This document shows, piece by piece, positions 1 through 9,446 of a stretch of DNA of 48,899 nt. Position 1 is the first letter of the stretch, and every line of letters begins with the position of its first letter. The stretch comes from Mycolicibacterium malmesburyense (lineage in GTDB: Bacteria > Actinomycetota > Actinomycetes > Mycobacteriales > Mycobacteriaceae). The notes beneath the pieces were generated by a model. It worked only from the letters and a program-made list of their open reading frames with translations, did not search any database and had not been told where the DNA came from. Made by a program: the position numbers and the translations under genes. The stretch lies in contig NZ_CVTB01000263.1 of NCBI RefSeq assembly GCF_001050015.1, forward strand, positions 1-48,899, in the 5' to 3' direction.

Positions 1-38
1 TCGCCGACAACTACAGGAACTGGCTTCAAGCCGCTTGA
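1..38 (+). CDS. 3' end of an unidentified gene (partial)
   Basis: One plus-strand frame entering from the left edge reads ADNYRNWLQAA and stops at TGA (36-38). The other two frames show no stop before base 60. The tail looks like a normal protein C-terminus and would end 25 bases before the convergent hydrolase gene. Eleven residues are too few to assign a family, so this is only a plausible gene end. Confidence 0.3.
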   Translation, partial: ADNYRNWLQAA

Positions 39-63
39 CATCAATAGGAGCATCACATTTATG

Positions 64-810
64 TCAGCCGGCGGTCTCCCAAAACCGCATGAGGACGGCG
101 GCCCCACGGACCGGATCCTGCACCATCCACCAGTGCCCCAGCCCCTCGAGGACCTCCGTTCGGGCACCGGCACGCTCCGCCGCGCGGCGGCGCATCTCCT
201 CGGTTCCGACGTACGGATCCTCGGTGGCGAGGATCGACAGGCCCGGTCGCGACGCGGCCGTCCCCAACTCGCGTGCGGCCTCGGAGACCGCCGGCTGCGC
301 GGCCGATCGGTACAGCGCGAGGATCGCGCGTCCCATCTCGGGCCCCTGTGCCTCGGCAAGCGACCTGGCGATGTCGGGAGGAAGGCCAAGCTCGGCCATC
401 CGGGCCGCCCGCTCGTCGACGGTGCCGCCCATCATCGTCTCGTTGAGTTCCTCGCCGGCGCCAGTCGTCTGCCACACCTGGGCGAGGTCGTGCCATACGT
501 AGTCGACATCGAACAGGCCGACGACGTCGCTGGCCCAGGTGCGCAGAAGCTCGGGACGATGCATCGCCACGTTGACGACGTGCCCGCCGCCCCAGTCGTG
601 TCCGACCAGGTCGACCGGTTCGCCGAGGCGCTCGAGTTCACGCTCGAGCCAATCGCGGTAGTCGAGGTACGTCGCCGCGAAGTTGTCGGGCAGCGCGGCG
701 CCGAATCCCGGCGGGGAAAGCCGCACCACATCGTCGCGGCCGAGCGCGTCGACCAAGGGACCCCAGATCGCATCCGTCTCCGGATTACCGTGCACCAGAA
801 CGACTGTCAT
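64..810 (-). CDS. alpha/beta hydrolase (epoxide hydrolase/dehalogenase-like)
   Basis: A 248-residue alpha/beta hydrolase. The oxyanion-hole motif HGNPE is at residues 7-11. The nucleophile elbow reads GHDWGG with Asp72, as in epoxide hydrolases and haloalkane dehalogenases, where Asp replaces the usual Ser. The catalytic His is probably His226 in GLGHWW, and Glu197 or Asp198 in ATEDPY is a candidate acid. There is no signal peptide, so it should be cytoplasmic. It starts with ATG 9 bases after the stop of the large regulator gene and is probably co-transcribed with it. The substrate cannot be read from the sequence. Asp nucleophiles argue against a plain esterase or lipase. Confidence 0.85.
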   Translation of the reverse strand: MTVVLVHGNPETDAIWGPLVDALGRDDVVRLSPPGFGAALPDNFAATYLDYRDWLERELERLGEPVDLVGHDWGGGHVVNVAMHRPELLRTWASDVVGLFDVDYVWHDLAQVWQTTGAGEELNETMMGGTVDERAARMAELGLPPDIARSLAEAQGPEMGRAILALYRSAAQPAVSEAARELGTAASRPGLSILATEDPYVGTEEMRRRAAERAGARTEVLEGLGHWWMVQDPVRGAAVLMRFWETAG

Positions 811-819
811 ACCGCGATA

Positions 820-3800
820 CTAGGCGTGCCGCGTGGCTTCCTGTGCCAGCTGCACGCGCGAGCCCAGTCCGAGCTTGGTGTAGACGTGGGTCAGGTGGGT
901 CTGCACCGTGCGATGCGACACGAAGAGCCGTGCCGCGATGTCCTTGTTGCCCAGTCCCTCGGCGACCAACCGCACCACGTCGAGCTCGGTCGGCGTCAAC
1001 GAGTTCCAACCGCTGGCCGGCCGCTTGCGCCCACCGCGCCCACGCTGGGCGTACGCGACGGCCTCCTCGATGGACAGCGCGGTGCCCTCGTCCCACAGCG
1101 CCCTGAAATCCGCTTCGCCGAGGAACTCTTTCAGCAGCGAGATCGCTGCCGCGTACGCCGCGTCGTGCACGCGGAGCCTGACGAGCCCGGTCCGCTCCCG
1201 CATGGCTCCGGCCGCGCCGAGAAATCGTGCCGCGTTGCGGTGATCACCGGCAGCACAACTCAACTCGCCGAGCACCTCGAAGGCATCGGGCGCGATCTGA
1301 TAGGACCGATGACCGGTCATACAGTCGAGTGCCCGGCGCATATCCGCTTCGGCCTGACCGAGATCGCCCTGCGCCAGCGCGATGCGGGTGCGGTTCACCA
1401 GAGCCCGTGCCAGGTGCCACCCCTGCATCACCGACACCTCGAAGTCCGCCCATTTCCTGGCGGCGGCCAGGTCCCCCCTCGCGAGTTCGAGTTCCGCCAG
1501 CGGAACGACGTTCGTGATCGCTGTCTCGGGCTGCGCATTCATGCGCTGCCACGCCCAATCACAGGCCTCCGCAGCAGCTTTCAAGTCTCCCTCTGCGAGG
1601 ACCGCGAAAGCCAGTGGCGCATAGGCCCAGGGCTCGAGGAAGGTGCCCAGCGTGCAAGCGGCTTCGATCGCCGCCTCGGCGTGGCGTCGGCCGGTGGCGG
1701 GATCGCCCAGCCAGACGTACGCATGCGCGAGGCCGATGCGCGCCAGGTAGCCGTGTATCAGATCTCCGGCTGCGTCGGCCTCGGTGACGAGCGCATGCAG
1801 AAGGGCCGTGCCCTCCTTCAGGTCGCCGAACTGAAACGACGCCATCGCGGGGCCCCAGTATCGGCTCATCCGTGAGACGAACAAGTCTCCAACGGCCTCG
1901 GCCAGCGAATGCCCCTCCTCGCTGGCCGCAAGGGCCGAGACCGGATCTCCGAGGAGAATGCTGATGTAGGCCTTCCAGCCGAGGATCTGACAGAGCCGCC
2001 ACCGGTCGTCCAACCGTCGCGCCAATTCCAGCGCTTCGTCGATGTACGGGAATGCCGCCTGGGCATCAAACGCGGCCGCACCCACACACGACACCAGCAC
2101 CCGGAGTAACAGCACAGGGTCGTCGAGTTCCCTCGCCATCGCCAGGGCGTTCTCGAGATCCTCCGTGGCGCCGATGGTGACCGCCCATGCCTGTAGCACC
2201 GCCCGATCGGCCACCGCACTGAGGCGAGCGACGACATCGCTCGCGTCATCGGTCGCCGGGTCGCCCAGGGCATCATCGAACCAGGACAGCCCCTCCTGCA
2301 CCCGCCCGTGCATGAGCCACAGTGGCTGCAGTGAGCTGGCGAGCCGCAACGCCGCGTCGGTGTCGCGGCGCTCCAGGCTCCACGCGAAAGCTGCACGAAG
2401 ATTGTCGATCTCGGCTTCCGCCCGAGTGACGAGCCGTTCGTAGTCGGCGCATCCCGGTGCCTCGAGCCGCGTGATCGAAGCGTAATGATCCCCGTGCCGG
2501 CTCCGGACGGTGTCGGCTTCGCCGGACTCGCCGAGCTTGTCCAGTGCGTACTGCCGGACCGTTTCGAGCAGCCGGTAACGCACGCGCCCACTGGAACTTT
2601 CGGCCAGCACCAGCGATTTGTCCACCAGGAGCATGAGCAGGTCGAGCACCTGGAAGCGCTCGACCTCTCCGCCCGTGGCCACCGCCTGGGCCGCCTCGAG
2701 GTCGAAATCTCCGGCGAAGGCGGCCAGGCGCCGGAAGACGACGCGTTCGGGTTCGGTCAACATCTGGTGCGACCAGTCCACGGACGCTTTGAGGGTTTGT
2801 TGACGCCGCACCGCCTTTCGCGATCCGCCCGTCAACAGACGGAACCGGTCGTGCAGGCCGTCGAGGATCTCCCGCACGGACAGCGCGCGAACCCGGGCGG
2901 CCGCGAGTTCGATCGCCAGCGGCATACCGTCCAGCCGCCTGCAGATCTCGCCGATGACCGCGAGTTCCTCGTCCCCCGCTGCGAAATCCGACTGAACGTG
3001 GCGGGCGCGGTCGACGAACAACTCGACGGCTTCGTCGTCGATGGACAGCGAGGCCACCCGCCAGATGAGTTCACCCTCGACGCCGATCGGTTCGCGGCTG
3101 GTGGCCAGCAGCGTCAGGGCTGGACACCGCTCGAGCAGCGTGGTGATCAGTTCGGCACTGACCTCGAGCAGGTGTTCGCAGTTGTCGAGCACGGCGAATC
3201 CCGCGCGTTCGCCGATGAACTCGACGATGCTGTCCATCATCGAGCGACCCGGTTGATCCGGCACACCGAGTGAACGGAGCACGGCGACGGGAACGAGGTC
3301 CGGGTCGCTGATCGGGGCCAGGTCCACGTACCAGACCGACGGCGAGTCGATGCGATCCGCGATCTGGACGGCGAGGCGTGTCTTGCCCACCCCGCCCGCG
3401 CCGGTCAGCGTCACGAGTCGGTTCTCGGTCAACAGATCGCGGATGTCGGCGATCTGCTTGCGGCGCCCGATGAATCGCGTCAGCTGTGCGGGCAGGTCCG
3501 GTCGCAGCGCGGTGTCGGCCGTGCGCAGCGGCGGGAATTCATTGCGGATGTCGGGGTGGCACAGTTGCACAACGCGTTCCGGACGCGGGAGGTCACGCAA
3601 CGGATGCGATCCGAGATCGCTCAACCATGCGTCCTCGGGCAGATGGTCGAGCACCATGGATTCGGTCGCGCCCGTCAGCACCGTCTGTCCGCCGTGCGCG
3701 AGATCGCGCAGTCGCGCCGTGCGATTGATCGTCGTCCCGATGTAGTTGCCCTCGTCGCGCAACTGGATCTCACCGGTGTGCACGCCAATGCGCAGCCGGA

Positions 3801-4125
3801 TCGGGGCCAGCGGCGCCCGTTGCAACGCCAGCGCACAGGCCACCGCGTCGCTGGCCCGAGCGAAGGCCAGCACGAAGCTGTCGCCCTCCCCCTGCTCGAC
3901 CGGGCGCGCACCGTTGTGGACGACCACGAGATCGGCCAGGATGGCGTCAAGCCGCTGGATCGCCGCACGCATCTCCTCCGGCTGCGAGTCCCATAACCGC
4001 GTCGACCCCTCGACGTCGGCCAGCAGCAACGTCACCGTTCCGGTCGGCAATCCGCTCACACCAAGTTCGCTCCACTCGAGTGCGCTCATGCTAGCCAGCA
4101 TGCGACCCGCGCATCGGCGAAACAT
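820..4125 (-). CDS. cyclase-homology / NB-ARC ATPase / TPR / LuxR transcriptional regulator
   Basis: A 1,101-residue multidomain regulator like the mycobacterial Rv0386/Rv1358/Rv2488c group. Residues 29-165 are a class III nucleotidyl cyclase domain with metal aspartates Asp37 (ADVEGST) and Asp83 (GEGDSF). The purine-specifying Lys/Asp pair is replaced by Gln79 and Asn128. Residues 238-320 form a STAND/NB-ARC ATPase with P-loop GAGGVGKT (243-250) and Walker B FAVLDNCEH. A TPR-like helical region of about 500 residues follows. The last 60 residues are a LuxR helix-turn-helix (LTPTELDVVRLVAEG). It is probably a ligand-gated activator; its signal is unknown. The start could be ATG at 4125 or at 4089, and neither has a clear ribosome binding site. 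The hydrolase gene 9 bases downstream is a likely operon partner. Confidence 0.85.
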   Translation of the reverse strand: MFRRCAGRMLASMSALEWSELGVSGLPTGTVTLLLADVEGSTRLWDSQPEEMRAAIQRLDAILADLVVVHNGARPVEQGEGDSFVLAFARASDAVACALALQRAPLAPIRLRIGVHTGEIQLRDEGNYIGTTINRTARLRDLAHGGQTVLTGATESMVLDHLPEDAWLSDLGSHPLRDLPRPERVVQLCHPDIRNEFPPLRTADTALRPDLPAQLTRFIGRRKQIADIRDLLTENRLVTLTGAGGVGKTRLAVQIADRIDSPSVWYVDLAPISDPDLVPVAVLRSLGVPDQPGRSMMDSIVEFIGERAGFAVLDNCEHLLEVSAELITTLLERCPALTLLATSREPIGVEGELIWRVASLSIDDEAVELFVDRARHVQSDFAAGDEELAVIGEICRRLDGMPLAIELAAARVRALSVREILDGLHDRFRLLTGGSRKAVRRQQTLKASVDWSHQMLTEPERVVFRRLAAFAGDFDLEAAQAVATGGEVERFQVLDLLMLLVDKSLVLAESSSGRVRYRLLETVRQYALDKLGESGEADTVRSRHGDHYASITRLEAPGCADYERLVTRAEAEIDNLRAAFAWSLERRDTDAALRLASSLQPLWLMHGRVQEGLSWFDDALGDPATDDASDVVARLSAVADRAVLQAWAVTIGATEDLENALAMARELDDPVLLLRVLVSCVGAAAFDAQAAFPYIDEALELARRLDDRWRLCQILGWKAYISILLGDPVSALAASEEGHSLAEAVGDLFVSRMSRYWGPAMASFQFGDLKEGTALLHALVTEADAAGDLIHGYLARIGLAHAYVWLGDPATGRRHAEAAIEAACTLGTFLEPWAYAPLAFAVLAEGDLKAAAEACDWAWQRMNAQPETAITNVVPLAELELARGDLAAARKWADFEVSVMQGWHLARALVNRTRIALAQGDLGQAEADMRRALDCMTGHRSYQIAPDAFEVLGELSCAAGDHRNAARFLGAAGAMRERTGLVRLRVHDAAYAAAISLLKEFLGEADFRALWDEGTALSIEEAVAYAQRGRGGRKRPASGWNSLTPTELDVVRLVAEGLGNKDIAARLFVSHRTVQTHLTHVYTKLGLGSRVQLAQEATRHA

Positions 4126-4162
4126 CAGCGCAAACGCGTAGATTTCTGTCCGGACGGCAAGG

Positions 4163-5704
4163 TCACAGCCGTCCCTTCAACCGGTCCCGGTACGACCGCC
4201 CGTCGGGGTCGTACATGAACCGGTACACGGGTTCGGCCCACAGCCGGGTCAGCAGCCCGAGACGCTCGGCTCTGTGCGGGCGCAACCGCCCGGGCGGCCT
4301 CGGTCCCCTACGACCGGAGGCATACCACGCCTCCAACGCCTCTGCGCTCTCGACGATCTCGTCCACGGCGGTGACCGGATCGACCAGGCCCCCGTCCTCG
4401 CTGCCGTCCTCGAGACGATCCAGGTGCTCACGCATCAATTGCAGCCTGAGATCGCGGGCGAACGCACCCTCCTCGTCGAGCACGGCACAGGACAGCTCGC
4501 TGTCGTGTGTCCACGACCGCCGGTTGAAGTTGTCGCTGCCCGAGCACGCCCAGACGTCGTCGATCACGCAGACCTTCGCATGGACGTAAACCGGTGTGCC
4601 CTCATGGTTTTCGACATCGAAGACGTGCATCCGGTCGGGGGCCGCCCGATGGCACGTCTCGATGGCCTGCCAGCGGCCGACCTGATTGGGCGGCAGGGCG
4701 AGCCGGCCGTCGACATCGGGATACCGCGGAACCACCGCCACCAGATGCAGGTCGGGGTTGTCCCGCAGCGCCGCGGCGAACAGGTTGGCCACCCGCTTCG
4801 ACCACAGGTACTGGTCCTCCAGATAGATCAGCCGCCGGGCGCGCGGCACCGCCTTGCTGTAGGCGCGCGCGATGCTGCGCTCGCCGCGCGGCGCGAAATA
4901 GTAGGCGAAGTGGGCGTCGGGGTAGGTGCGCAACACCTGGACTCGGTGCGGGCCGCAGGGCGGCGGGTCCGGCGGTTGGTCCGGCAGCGGATCGGCGGTC
5001 ATGTCCGCGTCATAGATCTTGTCGCGCAGCCACGCCAGCGGGTTCAGCATGTCCAGCGATGCGGGGTCGTTCCACCTCTCCCGGAAGGTCAGGTCCAGCG
5101 CGCCGACCACCGGCCCCTGGAGTCGCAGTTGCACGTCGTGCCACGGCGGGTGGTCGCCGTAGCGCGGCGACATCGGCAGCGCCTGGGGATCACCCCGGTG
5201 TGATGCGTCGTCCCGCCGTGAATGGCACAGATCGATACCCCCCGCGAAGGCCACGTCGCGCTCCGGCCGGCCGGGATGCCGGATCACGACCAGCTTCTGG
5301 TGGTGCGAACCGCCGATGCGCACCCGCTGATCCAACAGGACCTCGCCGCCGGCGTTCTCGATGCTCTCACCGAGACGGCGGTTCTGCTCCTGGCTGTACG
5401 ACAGCTCGTCCAAGTGCGAACGCCAGAACAGCCCCTTGACGATCACGCCGCGTTCGGCTGCGCGGCAGAACAATTCGCTCACCGTCGGACCGCCGTCGCG
5501 CATGTTCTGGTCCGAGTCCCCACGCCAATCGGTGAAGAACACGTAGTCGCCGGACGCAAGCGCCTCCACTTCGGCGATGAGGTGGTCGAAATACGTCGAA
5601 CCGTGCACGAGCGGTTCGACGCGGTTGCCGTCGCACCACACCGGGATGTCCGATGCGGGGTTGTCGCGCTCCTCCGCGGTGAGGAACCACTCCTCGACGT
5701 TCAC
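4163..5704 (-). CDS. phospholipase D-like protein, copy A (two PLD domains)
   Basis: A 513-residue cytoplasmic-looking protein with two phospholipase D/cardiolipin synthase half-domains. The first active-site motif is H135-Q-K137 in GGSHHQKLVV, without the usual following Asp. The second is canonical: H375-A-K377 and Asp382, followed by GSDNFNRRSW. I place the start at GTG 5704 because it overlaps the stop of the upstream paralogue (GTGA) and gives an N-terminus (EEWFLTAEER) aligned with that of the paralogue. A longer reading from 5890 would only translate the paralogue's 3' end. PLD enzymes use the two His residues for phosphatidyl transfer or phosphodiester cleavage. No membrane segments are visible, so a standard membrane cardiolipin synthase is unlikely. 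The substrate is unknown. Confidence 0.85.
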   Translation of the reverse strand: MNVEEWFLTAEERDNPASDIPVWCDGNRVEPLVHGSTYFDHLIAEVEALASGDYVFFTDWRGDSDQNMRDGGPTVSELFCRAAERGVIVKGLFWRSHLDELSYSQEQNRRLGESIENAGGEVLLDQRVRIGGSHHQKLVVIRHPGRPERDVAFAGGIDLCHSRRDDASHRGDPQALPMSPRYGDHPPWHDVQLRLQGPVVGALDLTFRERWNDPASLDMLNPLAWLRDKIYDADMTADPLPDQPPDPPPCGPHRVQVLRTYPDAHFAYYFAPRGERSIARAYSKAVPRARRLIYLEDQYLWSKRVANLFAAALRDNPDLHLVAVVPRYPDVDGRLALPPNQVGRWQAIETCHRAAPDRMHVFDVENHEGTPVYVHAKVCVIDDVWACSGSDNFNRRSWTHDSELSCAVLDEEGAFARDLRLQLMREHLDRLEDGSEDGGLVDPVTAVDEIVESAEALEAWYASGRRGPRPPGRLRPHRAERLGLLTRLWAEPVYRFMYDPDGRSYRDRLKGRL

Positions 5705-7245
5705 GGCCGCCGCCGCAGCAGACGATCCCGGTACGAGCGGCCGTCCGGGTCGAAAATCATCCGGTAGGCGGGTTCGGCCCACAGCCGCGTCAGTGGATCG
5801 ACCCGTTCGCTCTCGTGGGGCCGCAACCGGCCGGGTGGTCGCGGCCCGCGACACCCCGCTCGATGCCACTGCTCCAGAGCCTCTGCGCACGAGACGATCT
5901 CGTCGACCGCCGTGACGGGGTCGAGCAACCCGTCGTCCTCGCTACCGTCCTCCGCCCGATCGAGGTGCTCACGGAGCAACCGCAGGCGCAGATCACGCGC
6001 GAACATGTCGTCGGCGTCGAGCACCGCGCAGGACAGTTCGCTGTCATGGGTCCACGACCGCCGATTGAAGTTGTCGCTTCCGATGCAGGCCCAGGTGTCA
6101 TCGATGACGCACGCCTTCGAGTGCACGTAAACCGGTGTGCCCTCGTGGTTTTCGACGTCGAAGACATGCACCCGGTCCGGCGCGGCCCGTCGGCACGCGT
6201 CGAGCGCGAGTTGACGACCCACCAGGGTCGGCGGGCGGCCCAGACCGCCCTCGAGGTCGAAATAGCGTGGCACCACCGCGACCAACCGCAGCTCGGAATT
6301 GCTGGTCAGCGCGTCGACCAGCAGGTTGGCGACCTCCTCCGACCAGAGGTACTGGTCCTCCAGATAGATCAGCTTCCGGGCGCGACGGATCGCCTGCGTG
6401 TAGCCGCGCGCGATGCTGCGTTCACCCTCCTTGGCGAACTCGTACTGAATCAGGGCATCACCGTACGTGCGGAGCACCTGGACCGCGTGCGGCCCGCAGG
6501 CAGGCGGATCCGGCGGCTGCTCCGGCAACGGGCGCCGCCGCGCGTCGCCGCCGAACTTGTCGCGCAGCCAGGCCAGCGGGTTGAACAGGTCCAGCGGCGC
6601 GCGCGCCGTCCACCGCTCCCGGAAGGTCACGTCGAGCGCTCCGACGACCGGACCCCGCACCTGCAGCTGCACGTCGTGCCACGGGGGCCGCTCCCCGTAC
6701 CGGCTCGACATCTGCACCGCCTGCGGGTCCCCCCGGTGTGACGCGTCGTCACGGCGGGAGTGGCACAGGTCGATGCCACCGATGAACGCCACGTCGCGCT
6801 CCGGTTCGTCGGGGTGCCGGAGCAACACCAGCCGCTGATGATGCGATCCGCCGACCAGCACCCGCTGGTCGAGCAGCACCTCTCCCCCGGCGCGCTCGAT
6901 GGTTTCGGCCAGGTGGCGGTTCTGCTCCTCGTTGAACTGCAGGCGATTCGGGTACGACCGCCACATCAGGCCCTTGACGAGCACACCGCGGTCGGCCGCG
7001 GCGCGGAACAACTCGGCGACGGTCGGGCCGTCGTCGCGCAGCCTCTGGTCCGCATCGCCGCGCCAGTCGGCGAAGAACAGGTGATCACCGGCGCCGAGCG
7101 TCTCCACCTCGGTGACGAGCCGGTCGAAGTAAGACGCGCCGTGAATCAAGGCCTCGGCCCGGTTGCCCTCGCTCCACGCCGGCAGCTCCCAGCTGGGGTT
7201 GCCGCGCTCACCGGCGGTGAGGAACCATTCGGCCAGTACAGACAC
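5701..7245 (-). CDS. phospholipase D-like protein, copy B (two PLD domains)
   Basis: A 514-residue paralogue of the downstream gene, collinear along its whole length (shared AEWFLTAGER-type N-terminus, RRDDASHRGDPQA, LIYLEDQYLWS, GSDNFNRRSWTHDSE). The second HKD motif is intact: H375-S-K377 and Asp382. In the first, Lys is replaced by Arg (H136-Q-R138), so the two half-sites are probably unequal. The start is taken as GTG 7245, the first start matching the paralogue's N-terminus; the longer frame to 7782 runs under the divergent amidotransferase gene. About 50 bases separate the two divergent genes and must hold both promoters. Copy B is the first gene of the A/B operon. The function is inferred only at family level. 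Confidence 0.83.
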   Translation of the reverse strand: MSVLAEWFLTAGERGNPSWELPAWSEGNRAEALIHGASYFDRLVTEVETLGAGDHLFFADWRGDADQRLRDDGPTVAELFRAAADRGVLVKGLMWRSYPNRLQFNEEQNRHLAETIERAGGEVLLDQRVLVGGSHHQRLVLLRHPDEPERDVAFIGGIDLCHSRRDDASHRGDPQAVQMSSRYGERPPWHDVQLQVRGPVVGALDVTFRERWTARAPLDLFNPLAWLRDKFGGDARRRPLPEQPPDPPACGPHAVQVLRTYGDALIQYEFAKEGERSIARGYTQAIRRARKLIYLEDQYLWSEEVANLLVDALTSNSELRLVAVVPRYFDLEGGLGRPPTLVGRQLALDACRRAAPDRVHVFDVENHEGTPVYVHSKACVIDDTWACIGSDNFNRRSWTHDSELSCAVLDADDMFARDLRLRLLREHLDRAEDGSEDDGLLDPVTAVDEIVSCAEALEQWHRAGCRGPRPPGRLRPHESERVDPLTRLWAEPAYRMIFDPDGRSYRDRLLRRRP

Positions 7246-7295
7246 CCCGTGGGATGCCCGCTCGACGGTGGATCTACGCAGGAAATAATGGCCGC

Positions 7296-8021
7296 GTGAC
7301 GGCGAAAGTCCTGTTCCTCTACAACGAGCACCTCGCCACCGAGGCCCTGCTGGGTGAGGCGTTCGTCGACGCGGGGTTCGACGTGGACACCTTCGAGGTG
7401 GTGCCCGCCGAGCGCGCACACTCCCCGGCCGGCGAGGTGACGTTTCCCGACCCGACCGCGTACGACGTGCTCGTGCCCCTCGGCGCGCGGTGGCCCGTCT
7501 ACGACGATGCGCTGCGCGGCACCTGGGTCGGCGAGGAGATGGCGATGATGCGGCGCGCCGCCGACGCCGGCCTCGCGATCCTCGGCATCTGCTTCGGCGG
7601 TCAACTGCTGGCGCAGACCTTCGGCGGCACGGTCGCGCGTTCGCCGTCACCCGAGATCGGTTGGTACGACGTCGAGTCCGTCGATCCCGAGCTGGTGCCC
7701 GGTGGGCGGTGGTTCCAGTGGCACTACGATCGCTGGACCCTGCCGCCCGGCGCCACCGAACTGGCCCGAACCGCGGACGCATCCCAGGCGTTCCTGCTCG
7801 GCCGCACGCTCACACTGCAGTTCCATCCGGAGGTTGACCTGGAGCTGCTCGACACCTGGCTGGCCGACGACACCGAAGGCGAGATCGCCGCGTTCGGTCT
7901 CACACACGACCAATTACGTTCCCACACAATGGAATTCGCCGGTAACGCGGCGGCCCGGGTGCGCCGCCTCGTGGACGGCTTCGCGACCCGCGTGGTCCGT
8001 CAGGCGTGCCCGAGCTCGTGA
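7296..8021 (+). CDS. class I glutamine amidotransferase (GATase1) family protein
   Basis: A 241-residue protein with the GATase1 triad: nucleophile Cys99 in GICFGGQ, His177 and Glu179 in LQFHPEV. These hydrolyse glutamine and pass ammonia to a partner. No synthetase domain is attached, as in free-standing GuaA-N-like amidotransferases, whose acceptor is often unknown. GTG 7296 is preferred, with AGGAAA 10 bases upstream. An ATG at 7254 would add 14 residues that do not look like the family N-terminus. It is divergent from the PLD pair and overlaps the end of the convergent epimerase gene by 22 bases. A related C26/PfpI-like hydrolase activity cannot be excluded. Confidence 0.82.
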   Translation: MTAKVLFLYNEHLATEALLGEAFVDAGFDVDTFEVVPAERAHSPAGEVTFPDPTAYDVLVPLGARWPVYDDALRGTWVGEEMAMMRRAADAGLAILGICFGGQLLAQTFGGTVARSPSPEIGWYDVESVDPELVPGGRWFQWHYDRWTLPPGATELARTADASQAFLLGRTLTLQFHPEVDLELLDTWLADDTEGEIAAFGLTHDQLRSHTMEFAGNAAARVRRLVDGFATRVVRQACPSS

Positions 8022-9349
8022 GCGAGCGCACCGTCGAGGGACGGGTGGCGGAATCGATGACCGACGGCCCGCAATGCGGCGGGTGCGACCCGTTGACTGG
8101 CCTCGGCGAGTTCGCGGGCGCCCTGCTCTCCCAGCAGTAGTCGCGGCCCGAACGACGGCACGGGCACGACGGCCGGTCGCCGCAGCACCCGCGCCAACGT
8201 CCTGGTGTAGTCGGCGTTGCGCACCGGGTGGGGTGCCACCGCGTTGACCGGCCCCGTCAGCCGCGCGTCGTAGAGCGCGCGGTGATAGACGTCGAGCAGG
8301 TCGTCGAGCGCGATCCAGGCCAGCCACTGCCGGCCGCTGCCCAGCCGGCCGCCCAGGCCGGCGGCGAACAACGGCCGCATCAGCCGCAGGGTCCCGCCGC
8401 GTGCGGACTGCACGATGCCCGTACGGACGGTGACGACCCGCAGCCCCGCTTCGGCGGCCGGCGCGGTCGCCGCCTCCCAGTCGCGAACCACGTCGGCCAG
8501 GAAGCCGTCACCGGGCACGCTCTCCTCGGTCAGCACGGCGTCGCCGCGGTCGTGACCGTAGATACCGACCGCCGACGCGCTGACGAACACCCGCGGGCCG
8601 TCCTGGGTGCGAGCCGCCGCTTCGGCGAGTCGGCGAGTCGGTTCGATGCGGCTGGCGCGGATCGCGTCCTTGTGCGCGTGGGTGAACCGGCCGGCGATCG
8701 ACGCGCCCGCCAGGTGCACGACCGCGTCGACACCGGTCAGCAGGCCGGGGTCCGGGCGGGCGGGATCCCACCGGCGCTCGTCGGGCCCCGCCGGCACCCG
8801 CCGCACCAGTCGGATCAGCCGGTGTCCGCCGGTGCTCAGGAACGCGGTCAAGGCGGATCCGACCAGGCCCGATGCGCCGGTGACCGCGACGGCGAGCGGC
8901 CGCAAACCGGCGGCCGCGGCGTCGCGGTGGGCGGCCAGGTCGTCGGCCAGTTGGCGGTGGCGGTAGACGAACATCGGCCGCAGCGCCGCCGCGGGCACGG
9001 GCGCCTCGATCCGGTCGTACACCCGGGTGCCGCCGTCGGCCTCGGAGAACTCGTGGATGTGCGTCCACCTGCCGACCAGGCGCGGCGGCCACGAGGCCGG
9101 CCCGTCGGAGGACAGCACATCGACGAAGCGGTGCGGCGGGTCGTAGCGCGCCGGATCGTGTTGCGCGATCCAGCGCAGGCCGCCGGGCAATCCGAGCACC
9201 GCCCGCCCGTCGGCCAGTGACTCCGCTTCGGCGAGCACCGTCATCGGCTGCCACGGCGGCACGAGCCGCCTCATCGCGCCCGGCCGCGCGTGCCAGGCGA
9301 ACACCTCGTCGAGCGGGTGCTCGACGACACCCTCGTATTCGATGCCCAT
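8000..9349 (-). CDS. SRPBCC domain fused to a TIGR01777-family NAD-dependent epimerase
   Basis: A 449-residue two-domain protein. Residues 1-150 form an SRPBCC (polyketide cyclase/START-like) cavity domain beginning [17 protein letters not shown]. Residues 153-449 are a short-chain epimerase of the YfcH/SulA-like TIGR01777 family, with nucleotide-binding GASGLVG (158-164), GIYGHDRGD and a C-terminal DUF1731-like end ([14 protein letters not shown]). The fusion is known in actinobacteria, but the substrate is not. Start ATG 9349 is chosen because the SRPBCC fold begins immediately. Further in-frame starts upstream would add residues unlike the fold and overlap the phosphoribosyltransferase gene. 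Its 3' end overlaps the convergent amidotransferase gene by 22 bases. Confidence 0.85.
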   Translation of the reverse strand: MGIEYEGVVEHPLDEVFAWHARPGAMRRLVPPWQPMTVLAEAESLADGRAVLGLPGGLRWIAQHDPARYDPPHRFVDVLSSDGPASWPPRLVGRWTHIHEFSEADGGTRVYDRIEAPVPAAALRPMFVYRHRQLADDLAAHRDAAAAGLRPLAVAVTGASGLVGSALTAFLSTGGHRLIRLVRRVPAGPDERRWDPARPDPGLLTGVDAVVHLAGASIAGRFTHAHKDAIRASRIEPTRRLAEAAARTQDGPRVFVSASAVGIYGHDRGDAVLTEESVPGDGFLADVVRDWEAATAPAAEAGLRVVTVRTGIVQSARGGTLRLMRPLFAAGLGGRLGSGRQWLAWIALDDLLDVYHRALYDARLTGPVNAVAPHPVRNADYTRTLARVLRRPAVVPVPSFGPRLLLGEQGARELAEASQRVAPAALRAVGHRFRHPSLDGALAHELGHA

Positions 9350-9446
9350 AACCCGATATTCGTCGCCGTGGTGCCGATGGATTGCGTCCGGGTGGGGTAC
9401 CCACGGTCGTAGGCTGACAAGGTCCCCAGACATCGAATCGAATGTG

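Noticed and set aside
37..42. TTGACA as a -35 box near the left edge
   Set aside because: It lies at the convergence of two gene ends, with no matching -10 and no gene starting downstream on that strand.
61..1875. Plus-strand 604-codon open frame preceded by AGGAG
   Set aside because: It lies antisense to the hydrolase and the regulator, both with clear family motifs. Its product is Arg/His/Pro-rich without recognisable domains. Long antisense frames are common in DNA of this G+C content.
5705..5890. Longer N-terminus for PLD copy A
   Set aside because: These codons overlap the 3' end of copy B and do not resemble the N-terminus of copy B, whereas GTG 5704 aligns the two proteins.
7246..7782. 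Longer N-terminus for PLD copy B
   Set aside because: It runs antisense to the amidotransferase gene and is Arg-rich shadow sequence.
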